A stretch of 64,000 bases of DNA from Rhodospirillales bacterium (lineage in GTDB: Bacteria > Pseudomonadota > Alphaproteobacteria > Rhodospirillales > WMHbin7). Within the stretch, counting starts at the first letter, position 1, and each line of letters begins with the position of its first letter. This document shows, one piece after another, positions 26,069 to 33,737 of this stretch. The notes under the pieces were generated by a model. That model was not told where the DNA came from and searched no databases. It saw only the letters and a program-made list of their open reading frames with translations. The translations under genes were made by a program, and so were the position numbers. The DNA lies in assembly GCA_016215555.1 (NCBI GenBank), contig JACRJC010000005.1, positions 1 through 64,000 on the forward strand. Direction: 5' to 3'.

Positions 26069-27034
26069 ATGGAATACGGTTTCGATTCGTCCAGAACGCG
26101 GGAATTTCCCCCCATGGTGGTGGTCAGCATCACCAACCGCTGTAATCAGCGCTGCGTTCATTGTCATTGGCCGGCCTTTTCGCAAAAAGATGGCTATCAC
26201 CCTACGGACATGCCTCGGGAAGTTTGGGCCAGGATCATCGATGAAATGGCGCTTTATCCTTGGTCGATCCTGAATTTGGGGACGGATGGCGAGCCCTTGT
26301 TGCACCGGCAGTTCGACGAGATGATGCGCTACGCCAAGACAAAGATGATTCCCTTAATCAATCTCACCACGAATGGCGTGCTGCTGACCCGGGAAAAGAG
26401 CCGTCGGCTGCTGGAAGAGCGGCTGATCGATGTTTTCAACATCAGTTTCGATGCCCATGACGAGGAAACCTATAGAAAAATCAGGGGAACGGGCCATTTC
26501 CCGCGCGTGCGCGAGAATGTGCAGTCGCTTCTGGACATGCGCAGCGAATTGAGCGCGCCCGCCAAAATTCAGGTCAATATCATCGACCAACCGGAATCAC
26601 ACGCTGAAATCGACGCTTTCAAGGAGTACTGGGGGCCCAGGGTCGATAATGTTCTGGTTCGGACCTATTACGACGCCACACATGTGCTGGGAAAACCGGG
26701 GCCTGATATGACGGGCAAGCAAGCTCCATTCGAGCCGGTCGAAAGATGGCCTTGCCAACAGTTTTGGCGGCGCATGAACATAGCCGAGGATGGAACGGTC
26801 AGATATTGCGTCGACGATTGGTACAATCAAAGCCGCATCGGCCATGTCTTCGAGAAAAGCCTGAAGGAAATTTGGCATGGACCCGAATATGAAAAATATC
26901 GCCGCCTGCACCTTGAACGCCGATTTGCCGAGAATCCATTCTGCGCCGACTGCACGGAATGGCAGGGCATGCGCTGGGACTACGATTATTTTGTCGCCAT
27001 GGAAAAGATGTTTGACAAGAATTTGCTGAAATGA
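26069..27034 (+). CDS. Radical SAM/SPASM protein
   Basis: This 321-residue enzyme has the canonical cluster CNQRCVHC (C25, C29, C32) and a standard C-terminal SPASM segment: PCQQFWRRMNIAEDGTVRYC, then CVDDW, IGHVFEKSLKEIWHG and NPFCADC. SPASM enzymes carry auxiliary Fe-S clusters and modify peptides, or sugars and cyclitols. I chose ATG 26069 because AAGG lies eight bases upstream; GTG 26063 is also possible. The stop overlaps the FemAB-like gene start by 4 bp (ATGA), so the two are translated together. No precursor-peptide gene is seen nearby. The contrast with the 9630 and 11653 proteins, where similar cysteines precede the radical SAM domain, is notable. Confidence 0.88.
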   Translation: MEYGFDSSRTREFPPMVVVSITNRCNQRCVHCHWPAFSQKDGYHPTDMPREVWARIIDEMALYPWSILNLGTDGEPLLHRQFDEMMRYAKTKMIPLINLTTNGVLLTREKSRRLLEERLIDVFNISFDAHDEETYRKIRGTGHFPRVRENVQSLLDMRSELSAPAKIQVNIIDQPESHAEIDAFKEYWGPRVDNVLVRTYYDATHVLGKPGPDMTGKQAPFEPVERWPCQQFWRRMNIAEDGTVRYCVDDWYNQSRIGHVFEKSLKEIWHGPEYEKYRRLHLERRFAENPFCADCTEWQGMRWDYDYFVAMEKMFDKNLLK

Positions 27035-28116
27035 AGCTTCACGTTGCCGCCCTGACGCAGAAGGATGAAGCGCTTCTGGCGCGGTATGACGCCTTTTTCG
27101 AATCATGCCCGAACGCTTTTATCCAGCAATCGACGGATTGGGCGCGGGTGATCGCCCCTCTGGGGCCCGATCATCCATACTTTCTGCTGTGCGAGGATGA
27201 GATGGGGCCAGTTGGAGGACTGCCGCTTTATCATTTCATTGGACCAGCTGGAGGCGTGCTGACCTCGGTCCCGCAGGCTGGGCCGTTGGGCGGCGTATTT
27301 TTGCGCCCCGGTCAGGAAGGCAATGAGGCGGTTTTCAAGGCGCTTTTCAACGAGGCGACGAACCTGGCGGATAGGCTAGATTGCAGCATCCTGACCATGA
27401 TCACGAATTTTCTCACCAATGACGCTGGGATATACGAGCGATGTCTGCCTGCCGGCCTCGTGTTTGAAAATTTTACGCAATGGATTTTGTTGTCCGATTG
27501 CGTAAAGGACGGACATTTAAATATTTCGGGAACGGTCGGCAACAATGTGCGAGCCTCGCATCGAAAGGGGGTTCGGGTACGCCGGGCCGCAAGAGGCGAT
27601 TTTGATGTCTGGCATGCCATTCACCGCAGACGCCACCGGGAGCTGGGCATTTCTCCGCTTCCAGAAAATCTGCTGGTAGGCCTGCTTTCCGGGTTGGAGG
27701 GCAAGGGAAAGGCCTGGCTTGAGGTTGCGGAATTCGAGGGAGAAATCATTTCCGGATGCGTATGCGTGCGGCATCGCAATATCTGCGACGCTTTCATCAT
27801 GAGCATGGACAGCCGATTTGCGCATCTTGACCCGAATTACGCCTTGACGGCGCATATTCTGGAGAATCTGTCCCTTGCCGGCGGCGCCATTTTCAACTGG
27901 CAGTCGTCGGCGGCCAGGAGCAATGGCGTCTACAATTTTAAAAAAGGGTGGCGCGCCAGAGAGGCGGCCTATTCGATCGTCAGCAAATTGCTAAAGCCGA
28001 TTGATCCATTTCTGGCCTTGGGGAGAGAAGGTCTGGCGAAAGGCTATGCAGGGCATTATGCCCTCCCCTTCGGTCTGTTTGACGCCCCCGCCTGCCGCCG
28101 TTTTGCCAAACCCTGA
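27031..28116 (+). CDS. FemAB-like GNAT acyltransferase
   Basis: The 361-residue protein has the double-GNAT layout of FemAB-type aminoacyl/acyl transferases. An N-terminal domain (FIQQSTDWARVIAPLG, LPLYHFIGPAGG) is followed by a second GNAT domain with VGNNVRASHRKGVRVRRA (a charged nucleic acid/CoA-binding-like turn), the SGLEGKGKAWLEVAEFEGE segment, SGCVCVRH and FNWQSSAARSNGVYNFKKGW. Members attach amino acids to peptidoglycan or acyl/amino groups to exopolysaccharide intermediates; FemAB-like proteins also occur in exosortase-linked polysaccharide loci. It is translationally coupled to the radical SAM/SPASM gene, suggesting both modify one molecule. Its stop abuts the convergent epimerase gene. 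Confidence 0.78.
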   Translation: MKLHVAALTQKDEALLARYDAFFESCPNAFIQQSTDWARVIAPLGPDHPYFLLCEDEMGPVGGLPLYHFIGPAGGVLTSVPQAGPLGGVFLRPGQEGNEAVFKALFNEATNLADRLDCSILTMITNFLTNDAGIYERCLPAGLVFENFTQWILLSDCVKDGHLNISGTVGNNVRASHRKGVRVRRAARGDFDVWHAIHRRRHRELGISPLPENLLVGLLSGLEGKGKAWLEVAEFEGEIISGCVCVRHRNICDAFIMSMDSRFAHLDPNYALTAHILENLSLAGGAIFNWQSSAARSNGVYNFKKGWRAREAAYSIVSKLLKPIDPFLALGREGLAKGYAGHYALPFGLFDAPACRRFAKP

Positions 28117-29085
28117 TCAAGCCCTTCCGCTGGACCACCACCAACCGACAAGTTCGCGCAGCCCTTCTTCCAGACAAATCGAGGGCTGATAGCCGAGGTC
28201 ACGCTCTGCGGCGCCAATATCGGCTAAACGCCGGGGGACCGGATTGACGCTGCGCTGCGGGGCGTATTCGATCGAAAGGTCGGTCCTTCCCATCACGGTC
28301 AGCAAGGCTTTGGCCAAATCAAGCAGCGATGTCTCCCGTTGGACGCCGACATTATAGACCCGGTCGCTGACCTCGGCGCGCAGAGCCAATATGTTCGCCC
28401 TGGCGACATCCTTGACATGGACGAAATCCATGGTCTGCGTGCCGTCTCCGAAAATGATCGGCGGTTGCCCCGCTTTGATGCGATCCATCCAGCGGACCAG
28501 AACTTCGGTATATTTGCCATGAATGTCCATGCGAGAGCCATAGACGTTGAAGTATCGCAAAGCCACGTAGGGAAGGCCCGCAATGTCGTTGTACGAGCGC
28601 AGCATACCCTCAAGGAACAGTTTGGCGGCGCCATAAAAGGTCCGATTGTCGTAAGGATGATGCTTCTCGTTGGTCGGAAATTCTTCGGCCAATCCGTAAA
28701 CCGATGCCGAGGAAGCGGCGACGATACGTTTGATTTTGTGGCGGACACAGCTTTCAAGCAGATTGAAAGAAGCCTTGGCCATGACGTCGAAACCGGCGCG
28801 CGGAAGTTCTGCGCAATGGGTGATTCTTAGGGCAGCCTGGTGCAGGACGTAATCAGACTGTGCAACCAGGGAATCAAGCAGCGCTTCGTCGCAAATGTCC
28901 CCCTCGATCAGTTCGACGGGGCCTTTGGCCAGGGCAGCGTCTAGATTCTCGCGCCGTCCTCTCAGCAGATTGTCGATGACGATGATCCGCCCACATCCCT
29001 CAGCGACCAATAGATCGACAATGTGCGAGCCGACGAAGCCCGCTCCTCCTGTAACCAGAACGCACTTTCCTTGAAGATCTGTCAT
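28117..29085 (-). CDS. NAD-dependent sugar epimerase/dehydratase
   Basis: The 322-residue extended SDR has GGAGFVG at 13-19 (NAD binding), SSASVYG, and the YGAAK catalytic Tyr/Lys, with a C-terminal substrate domain (RYFNVYGSRMD, GDGTQTMDFVHVKDVA). It resembles UDP-glucose 4-epimerase and UDP-GlcNAc 4-epimerase-type enzymes. The start overlaps the stop of the aminotransferase gene by 4 bp (ATGA). As the last gene of the acetyltransferase-oxidoreductase-aminotransferase-epimerase operon, it may epimerise the 3-acetamido sugar nucleotide or supply its precursor. Confidence 0.88.
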   Translation of the reverse strand: MTDLQGKCVLVTGGAGFVGSHIVDLLVAEGCGRIIVIDNLLRGRRENLDAALAKGPVELIEGDICDEALLDSLVAQSDYVLHQAALRITHCAELPRAGFDVMAKASFNLLESCVRHKIKRIVAASSASVYGLAEEFPTNEKHHPYDNRTFYGAAKLFLEGMLRSYNDIAGLPYVALRYFNVYGSRMDIHGKYTEVLVRWMDRIKAGQPPIIFGDGTQTMDFVHVKDVARANILALRAEVSDRVYNVGVQRETSLLDLAKALLTVMGRTDLSIEYAPQRSVNPVPRRLADIGAAERDLGYQPSICLEEGLRELVGWWWSSGRA

Positions 29086-30173
29086 TTGTAAGCCTTGATC
29101 GCATCGATTACGGTTTCGCATTGCTGGTCGGTCATTTCCGGGAAAAGGGGCAAGGAAAGGAATTCGTCCACCAGGCTTTCGGATACAGGAAAATCACCCG
29201 CTTTGAGCGCCAGGGAGGCAAACATCGGTTGAAGATGAGCGGGGATGGGATAGTGACAGCCGGACGCGATGTGCCGGTCTTGAAGGAAGTGGCGCAACCT
29301 ATCCCTATTCTTCGCGCGAATCGAAAAAACATGCCAGGCGTGGCCTGGATGGCTGAGGGGCAAGCCGACAGTTCCATCCAATGCCATAAGATATTTTTCG
29401 GCCAGGCGCCTTCTTGCCGCAAGCCAAGCATCAAGCCGCCGCAGCTTTAGGGTCAGAATGGCGCCTTGAATCGCATCCATGCGGAAATTGCCGCAACCGG
29501 GCATGTCGTGGCGGTACCGTTGGCTCTGTCCCCAGTCGCGCAGCAAGCGCAATTTTTCGGCCAGTTCATCGTCGTTGGTTGCGATTGCGCCGCCCTCGCC
29601 GCAGGCGCCGAGATTCTTGGCCGGATAGAAGCTGAAGCACCCCATAACGCCAAGGGTACCCGCCATTTGTGTGCCGATTGTCGCGCCGTGCGCTTGCGCA
29701 GCGTCCTCGATGACGGCAATTCCGGCCTGCCTGGCAATCCTGGAGATAGCCTGCATGTTGGCTGGACGGCCGTGAAGATGTACCGGGATCACGGCTTTCG
29801 TTCTCGGGGTTATGGCTTTCTCGAATCCATCAGGGTCAAGAGTCCATTCATTCTGGGTCACATCGGCCAGAACCGGTTTTGCTCCCGTGGCGACGATGGC
29901 CGTCACCGTCGCCACAAAAGTCATGGTCGTGGTAATCACTTCGTCACCGGGGCCAATGCCGATGGCGCGCAGGGCGAGTTCCAGGGCTGACGTGCCGCTG
30001 TTGACGGCGACGACGTGCTTGACGCCCAGATAGGTTGCGAAATCTTGTTCGAAGCCCTCAACCTCGGGGCCAAGGATGAATGTGCCGCTGTCCAGAATGC
30101 GGCTGACGGCATCCAAGATTTCCTGTTTCAGAGTTGAATGGTGAAGTTTCAAATCGACGAAAGGAACGGGCAT
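29082..30173 (-). CDS. DegT/DnrJ/EryC1/StrS sugar aminotransferase (WbpE-like)
   Basis: These PLP enzymes transaminate a keto-sugar nucleotide. The 363-residue protein has NSGTSALELAL (PLP phosphate), IEDAAQAHGA with D157, and CFSFYPAKNLGACGEGG with Schiff-base K186. It lies between an oxidoreductase and an epimerase in one operon, the arrangement in which WbpB oxidises C3 of a UDP-GlcNAcA-type sugar and WbpE aminates it. The 3-keto assignment follows from the operon; the sequence alone does not fix the position. Confidence 0.9.
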   Translation of the reverse strand: MPVPFVDLKLHHSTLKQEILDAVSRILDSGTFILGPEVEGFEQDFATYLGVKHVVAVNSGTSALELALRAIGIGPGDEVITTTMTFVATVTAIVATGAKPVLADVTQNEWTLDPDGFEKAITPRTKAVIPVHLHGRPANMQAISRIARQAGIAVIEDAAQAHGATIGTQMAGTLGVMGCFSFYPAKNLGACGEGGAIATNDDELAEKLRLLRDWGQSQRYRHDMPGCGNFRMDAIQGAILTLKLRRLDAWLAARRRLAEKYLMALDGTVGLPLSHPGHAWHVFSIRAKNRDRLRHFLQDRHIASGCHYPIPAHLQPMFASLALKAGDFPVSESLVDEFLSLPLFPEMTDQQCETVIDAIKAYK

Positions 30174-30179
30174 CGTTGG

Positions 30180-31196
30180 TTATCCAAGAAGTGGGACGGA
30201 TTGTCCCTGCCGGGTGAGGGATTGCTGAGCGGTTTCGAGGATTCTCACGACCTCCAGCCCCTCGGGCCCTCCCGTCTCGGGTTTGCAGCCCGATCTGATG
30301 CAATCGCGGAAATGCGAGACAACCCGGGTCAGCGCTTCGGTTCTGTCCAGGGCTGGTATGGCGATGTCGCCTGTGCGGTAATCCACTTTTTTTTCCGTGG
30401 GCAACCTGGGCGCGGTCTGAATGCTGACGCCGCGGTCGTAAATCTTCACCTTCTCGTCCGGGTCCAGGTCGTCATAGATCACCATGCGCCTGTCTCCGCC
30501 GATCAAGGTGCGGCGCAGCTTGACGGGGGACAGCCAGTTGACATGAGTGTGCGCAATCAGCCCATCTTCGAATAGCATGGTCAGGTAGGCCATGTTGGTC
30601 GGCGTGTTCTCGAAATGCCGTTGACCGATGCAAGAAACGGTCGATGGCGATTTGCCGATCAAATAGCTCATGATCGAGATGTCGTGAGCGGCAAGATCCC
30701 ATAAGACATCGACATCGCTTTGGAACAAGCCCAGATTGATCCGGACCGAGTCGTAGTACAGCAGTTTACCAAGGTGGTCTTGGTCAAGAAGCTGGCGAAT
30801 CTTCCGGATCGCTCCATGGTAGACGAAAGTATGATCCACCATCAGCGTCAACTGGCGCTTGTCTGCCTCCTCGATCAGAAGAAGCGCATCCTCTGACTTC
30901 GTCACCATAGGCTTTTCGACAAGAACGTGCCGACCCGACCTTAGGGCGGCAAGCGCGTGCTCGGCATGACGATGGACAGGAGAGGCGATGACGATCGCAT
31001 CAACGCCCCTGCCTTCAATCAATTCATTGGCTCCGGAAAGGATTTGTGTCTGCGGCCATGCCGCGGCGGCACGTTCTTGCGATGAGGGATCGCAATCGGC
31101 AATGGCCGCCAGCCGCAGCCCGTCCGTGGCCTGAATATTGCGGGCAAGATTTGGTCCCCAATAGCCGTAACCGATCAGGCCAACATTGATGGTCAT
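30180..31196 (-). CDS. Gfo/Idh/MocA-family oxidoreductase (WbpB-like)
   Basis: This 338-residue NAD(P)-dependent sugar dehydrogenase has the N-terminal GLIGYGYWGPNL, VIASPVHRHAEHA and the family's EKP motif (VLVEKPMVTK), with WDLAAHDISIMSYL in the catalytic domain (Asp/His pair). In the WbpB pathway such an enzyme oxidises the C3 hydroxyl of a UDP-N-acetylglucosaminuronate. Its start overlaps the acetyltransferase stop by 4 bp, and the aminotransferase begins 6 bp downstream. Confidence 0.88.
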   Translation of the reverse strand: MTINVGLIGYGYWGPNLARNIQATDGLRLAAIADCDPSSQERAAAAWPQTQILSGANELIEGRGVDAIVIASPVHRHAEHALAALRSGRHVLVEKPMVTKSEDALLLIEEADKRQLTLMVDHTFVYHGAIRKIRQLLDQDHLGKLLYYDSVRINLGLFQSDVDVLWDLAAHDISIMSYLIGKSPSTVSCIGQRHFENTPTNMAYLTMLFEDGLIAHTHVNWLSPVKLRRTLIGGDRRMVIYDDLDPDEKVKIYDRGVSIQTAPRLPTEKKVDYRTGDIAIPALDRTEALTRVVSHFRDCIRSGCKPETGGPEGLEVVRILETAQQSLTRQGQSVPLLG

Positions 31197-31696
31197 CCGT
31201 CCTGCCTTTCGCTTTCGTATCCTCCGCCGCCGGCTCGGTCCAGAATTTCGGCGGGAACGCCCGCGACTCTTGCATTTTCTGGTACGTTCTTCGTAACCAC
31301 AGCGCCAGCGCCGACCAGGGCGTTCCGGCCTATCGTAACGCCGGGCAAAATCGTGGCCCCGCTTCCGACCGAGGCGCCCTTGCCGACATGTGTGGTTTCA
31401 AGCTTCCAGTCGGCTGCCGTTTTCAGGCTGCCGTTGGGATTGGCGGCCTTGGGGAAACGGTCATTGGTGAACATCACGCCGTGGCCGATGAACACTTCGT
31501 CTTCGATCATGACGCCGGTGCAAAGAAAGGAATGAGATGAAATCTTGCAGCGGGCGCCGATCACAACCCCTTCCTGGATTTCGACAAAGGGGCCAATGAT
31601 GCAATCATCGCCAATCGAACAGCCGTACAAATTGACCAGTTCCGGATGAACGATTTTAACGCCGCGTCCAAGCTTGACGTTGGCAGAAACTGGCAT
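31193..31696 (-). CDS. Hexapeptide-repeat sugar N-acetyltransferase (WbpD-like)
   Basis: The 167-residue left-handed beta-helix protein is built of hexapeptide repeats (IVHPELVNLYGCSIGDDC, then IGPFVEIQEGVVIGARC). It has the diagnostic loop FIGHGVMFTNDRFP with the catalytic His-bearing turn and the end AGVPAEIL. This loop is seen in WbpD, WlbB and FdtC, which acetylate a 3-amino sugar nucleotide. It is the first gene of the operon, so its divergent promoter in 31697-31801 probably drives all four genes. That gap is AT-rich; I see no clear -35/-10. Confidence 0.88.
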   Translation of the reverse strand: MPVSANVKLGRGVKIVHPELVNLYGCSIGDDCIIGPFVEIQEGVVIGARCKISSHSFLCTGVMIEDEVFIGHGVMFTNDRFPKAANPNGSLKTAADWKLETTHVGKGASVGSGATILPGVTIGRNALVGAGAVVTKNVPENARVAGVPAEILDRAGGGGYESERQDG

Positions 31697-31801
31697 TGTC
31701 GCTTCGCTTGCTCCCTAGTTTTACACTAATTACACGATTCCTTACTTACAGGCAATCCCGCTAGGGGTTATCATCTTCTTCAAGCAGTCAGGAACCACCC
31801 T

Positions 31802-32977
31802 ATGGATGCCAGTCAAATGGAGCCCATACCGATAACCCGGCCCTTATTGGGGCCTGAAGAAGAGGCCGCCGCCGTTCGCGTGTTGCGGTCCGGATGGCTG
31901 ACGCAGGGCCGCGAGGTTGCAGCCTTTGAAAGCGAGTTCGGGGCGCTGGTCAAGGCGCCGTACGCTTGCGCCGTTTCCAGTTGTACGGCTGCCTTGCATC
32001 TGGCCCTGGTTGGGCTGGGGATAGGCCCCGGCGACGAAGTCGTCACGGTCAGCCACAGTTTTATCGCCGCCGCGAACGTTATTCGTTCCTGTGGGGCGAC
32101 TCCAGTTTTTGTCGATGTTGATCGAACTACTCAGGGCATGGATGCCGATCTGGTCGAGCGGTCGATCAACCCGCGAGCCAAGGCGCTGCTGGTTGTTCAC
32201 CAAATCGGCATGCCCTGCGATTTGACCCGGCTGCTGCTGATCGCCAAGCGCCACAATCTGCACGTTGTCGAGGACGCCGCCTGTGCCCTTGGCTCGGAGT
32301 TCCTGATCGATGGCGCCTGGGAGTGGATTGGCCGTCCTCGGGGCAGTGTGGCGTGCTTTTCCTTTCATCCGCGAAAGATCATCAGCTGCGGAGAAGGTGG
32401 CATGCTGACGACGCAAGATAGCGGACTGGATCGAAAATTCCGGCGTCTGCGCCAGCACGGCATGGATGTTTCCGATACGGTGCGCCATGGCGCGGCACAG
32501 GTCGTCTTTGAAACCTATTTAGAGCCGGGGTTCAATTACCGTATGACCGATCTGCAGGCTGCGGTTGGGCGGGAACAGTTGAAACGCCTGCCCTTTATTC
32601 TTGAAAGACGCCGCGCCCTTGCGGAACGCTATCGTACTCTTCTTGCGGAGCTTCATGGTGTTCAGTCCCCGCCGGAGCCGGCCTGGGCAAGATCCAATTG
32701 GCAAAGCTACGCGGTTGCCTTGCCCGATGGGGCGAACCAGAAGGAGGTTATGCAGCGGATGCTCGATTTGGGCATCGCCACACGGCGCGGCATCATGAAC
32801 GCCCACCGCGAGCAGCCCTACCGTGCAAGCAGCCACGCGCTTCCGGTCTCGGAGTGGCTGCAGGACCGGACGATATTGCTGCCCTTGTTTCCGGACATGA
32901 CCTCCGACGAGCAAGATCGGGTCGTTGCCGCCCTCGGGGAAGCGATAACTTGTGGTGCCGCTCTTTCTACTGCTTGA
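31802..32977 (+). CDS. DegT/DnrJ/EryC1/StrS aminotransferase (second)
   Basis: The 391-residue PLP enzyme has SSCTAALHLAL, VEDAACALGSE and CFSFHPRKIISCGEGG with K192 as the Schiff base. The N-terminus (PITRPLLGPEEEAAAVRVL, then GWLTQGREVAAFE) is typical of perosamine synthase/PglE-like sugar aminotransferases. It diverges from the acetyltransferase operon across a 105-bp gap and overlaps convergent paaY by 11 bp. It may make a second amino sugar or be a stand-alone glycan-locus gene at the island edge. It is preceded by AGGAACC. Confidence 0.9.
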   Translation: MDASQMEPIPITRPLLGPEEEAAAVRVLRSGWLTQGREVAAFESEFGALVKAPYACAVSSCTAALHLALVGLGIGPGDEVVTVSHSFIAAANVIRSCGATPVFVDVDRTTQGMDADLVERSINPRAKALLVVHQIGMPCDLTRLLLIAKRHNLHVVEDAACALGSEFLIDGAWEWIGRPRGSVACFSFHPRKIISCGEGGMLTTQDSGLDRKFRRLRQHGMDVSDTVRHGAAQVVFETYLEPGFNYRMTDLQAAVGREQLKRLPFILERRRALAERYRTLLAELHGVQSPPEPAWARSNWQSYAVALPDGANQKEVMQRMLDLGIATRRGIMNAHREQPYRASSHALPVSEWLQDRTILLPLFPDMTSDEQDRVVAALGEAITCGAALSTA

Positions 32978-33554
32978 TATGCTTATAGGGCGGCATGCGC
33001 TTGCGCCCATCGTCCAAGGCGGTCAGCGCCTCGGTCGCTTGCAGGCTGGCTTTGCAGCGCCGGGTCAGTTCCTGATATTCCCGCGTGCCTTGAATCTTGC
33101 GTTCAAGTCTTTCTGGCGACAATTCGCCGACAATCTTGGCCGGAATGCCGGTGACCAGGGTGCGGGGCGGCACCACAAAGCCCGATTTCAGGAAGGATTT
33201 CGCGCCAACCATGGCCGACTCGCCGATTTCCGCCTTGTCCATCACCACGGCGCCGATGCCGACCAGGGCATTCCTGCGCACGAAGCAGCAATGCAAAACG
33301 GCGCTGTGACCGATATGGCCGTTCTCTTCGACCAGCGTGTCCCAACCCGGATCGGTATGGATGACCACATTGTCTTGGATGTTCGATCCCTGCTCGATGA
33401 CGAGACGGCCGAAATCGCCCCGCAGGCAAGCACCCGGACCGATATAACAGTTGGCGGCGATGATGACGTCGCCGATCAAGACGGCGGTGGGGTGAAGGAA
33501 ACTGGTTGGATCGACGACCGGGGTGATTCCATCCAGGGCAAAGACTTGCAGCAT
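32967..33554 (-). CDS. paaY: Gamma-carbonic-anhydrase-fold protein PaaY
   Basis: PaaY belongs to the phenylacetate catabolon and is a hexapeptide-fold thioesterase/carbonic anhydrase homologue that removes dead-end CoA esters. The 195-residue protein follows E. coli PaaY along its length: DGITPVV, HPTAVLIGDV, RGDFGRLVI, GANIQDN-like (GSNIQDNVVIH), HIGHSAVLHCC, RRNALVG and KIQGTREYQ. The metal His residues are present. I chose ATG 33554, eight bases after AAGGAG; GTG 33563 overlaps that site. It diverges from the hydratase gene over a dyad-bearing gap. Confidence 0.93.
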   Translation of the reverse strand: MLQVFALDGITPVVDPTSFLHPTAVLIGDVIIAANCYIGPGACLRGDFGRLVIEQGSNIQDNVVIHTDPGWDTLVEENGHIGHSAVLHCCFVRRNALVGIGAVVMDKAEIGESAMVGAKSFLKSGFVVPPRTLVTGIPAKIVGELSPERLERKIQGTREYQELTRRCKASLQATEALTALDDGRKRMPPYKHIKQ

Positions 33555-33571
33555 CACGGGCACTCCTTACA

Positions 33572-33610
33572 ACCTGTAATATGTCTAATAATTATTATGC
33601 ATTTACAGGT
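33572..33610. promoter_or_regulatory. 39-bp dyad, candidate operator between paaY and the hydratase gene
   Basis: ACCTGTAA (33572-33579) and TTACAGGT (33603-33610) are exact inverted repeats centred within half a base of a perfect 12-bp palindrome TAATAATTATTA (33586-33597). A further CACCTGTCAA occurs at 33634-33643. The whole gap 33555-33737 is strikingly AT-rich for this genome. It lies just upstream of paaY and could bind a repressor of the catabolic genes; the regulator itself is not in the window. Confidence 0.6.
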
Positions 33611-33737
33611 AATATAGAAATCTCTCAAGCGATCACCTGTCAAGGCGAAATAATCACTGACTTCTTTCCTTGAAAGGGTGATGATTAATGCAAGTTCATC
33701 GCGCACTGATGGAAAATTCATGACAGGGGAGGGGGAA

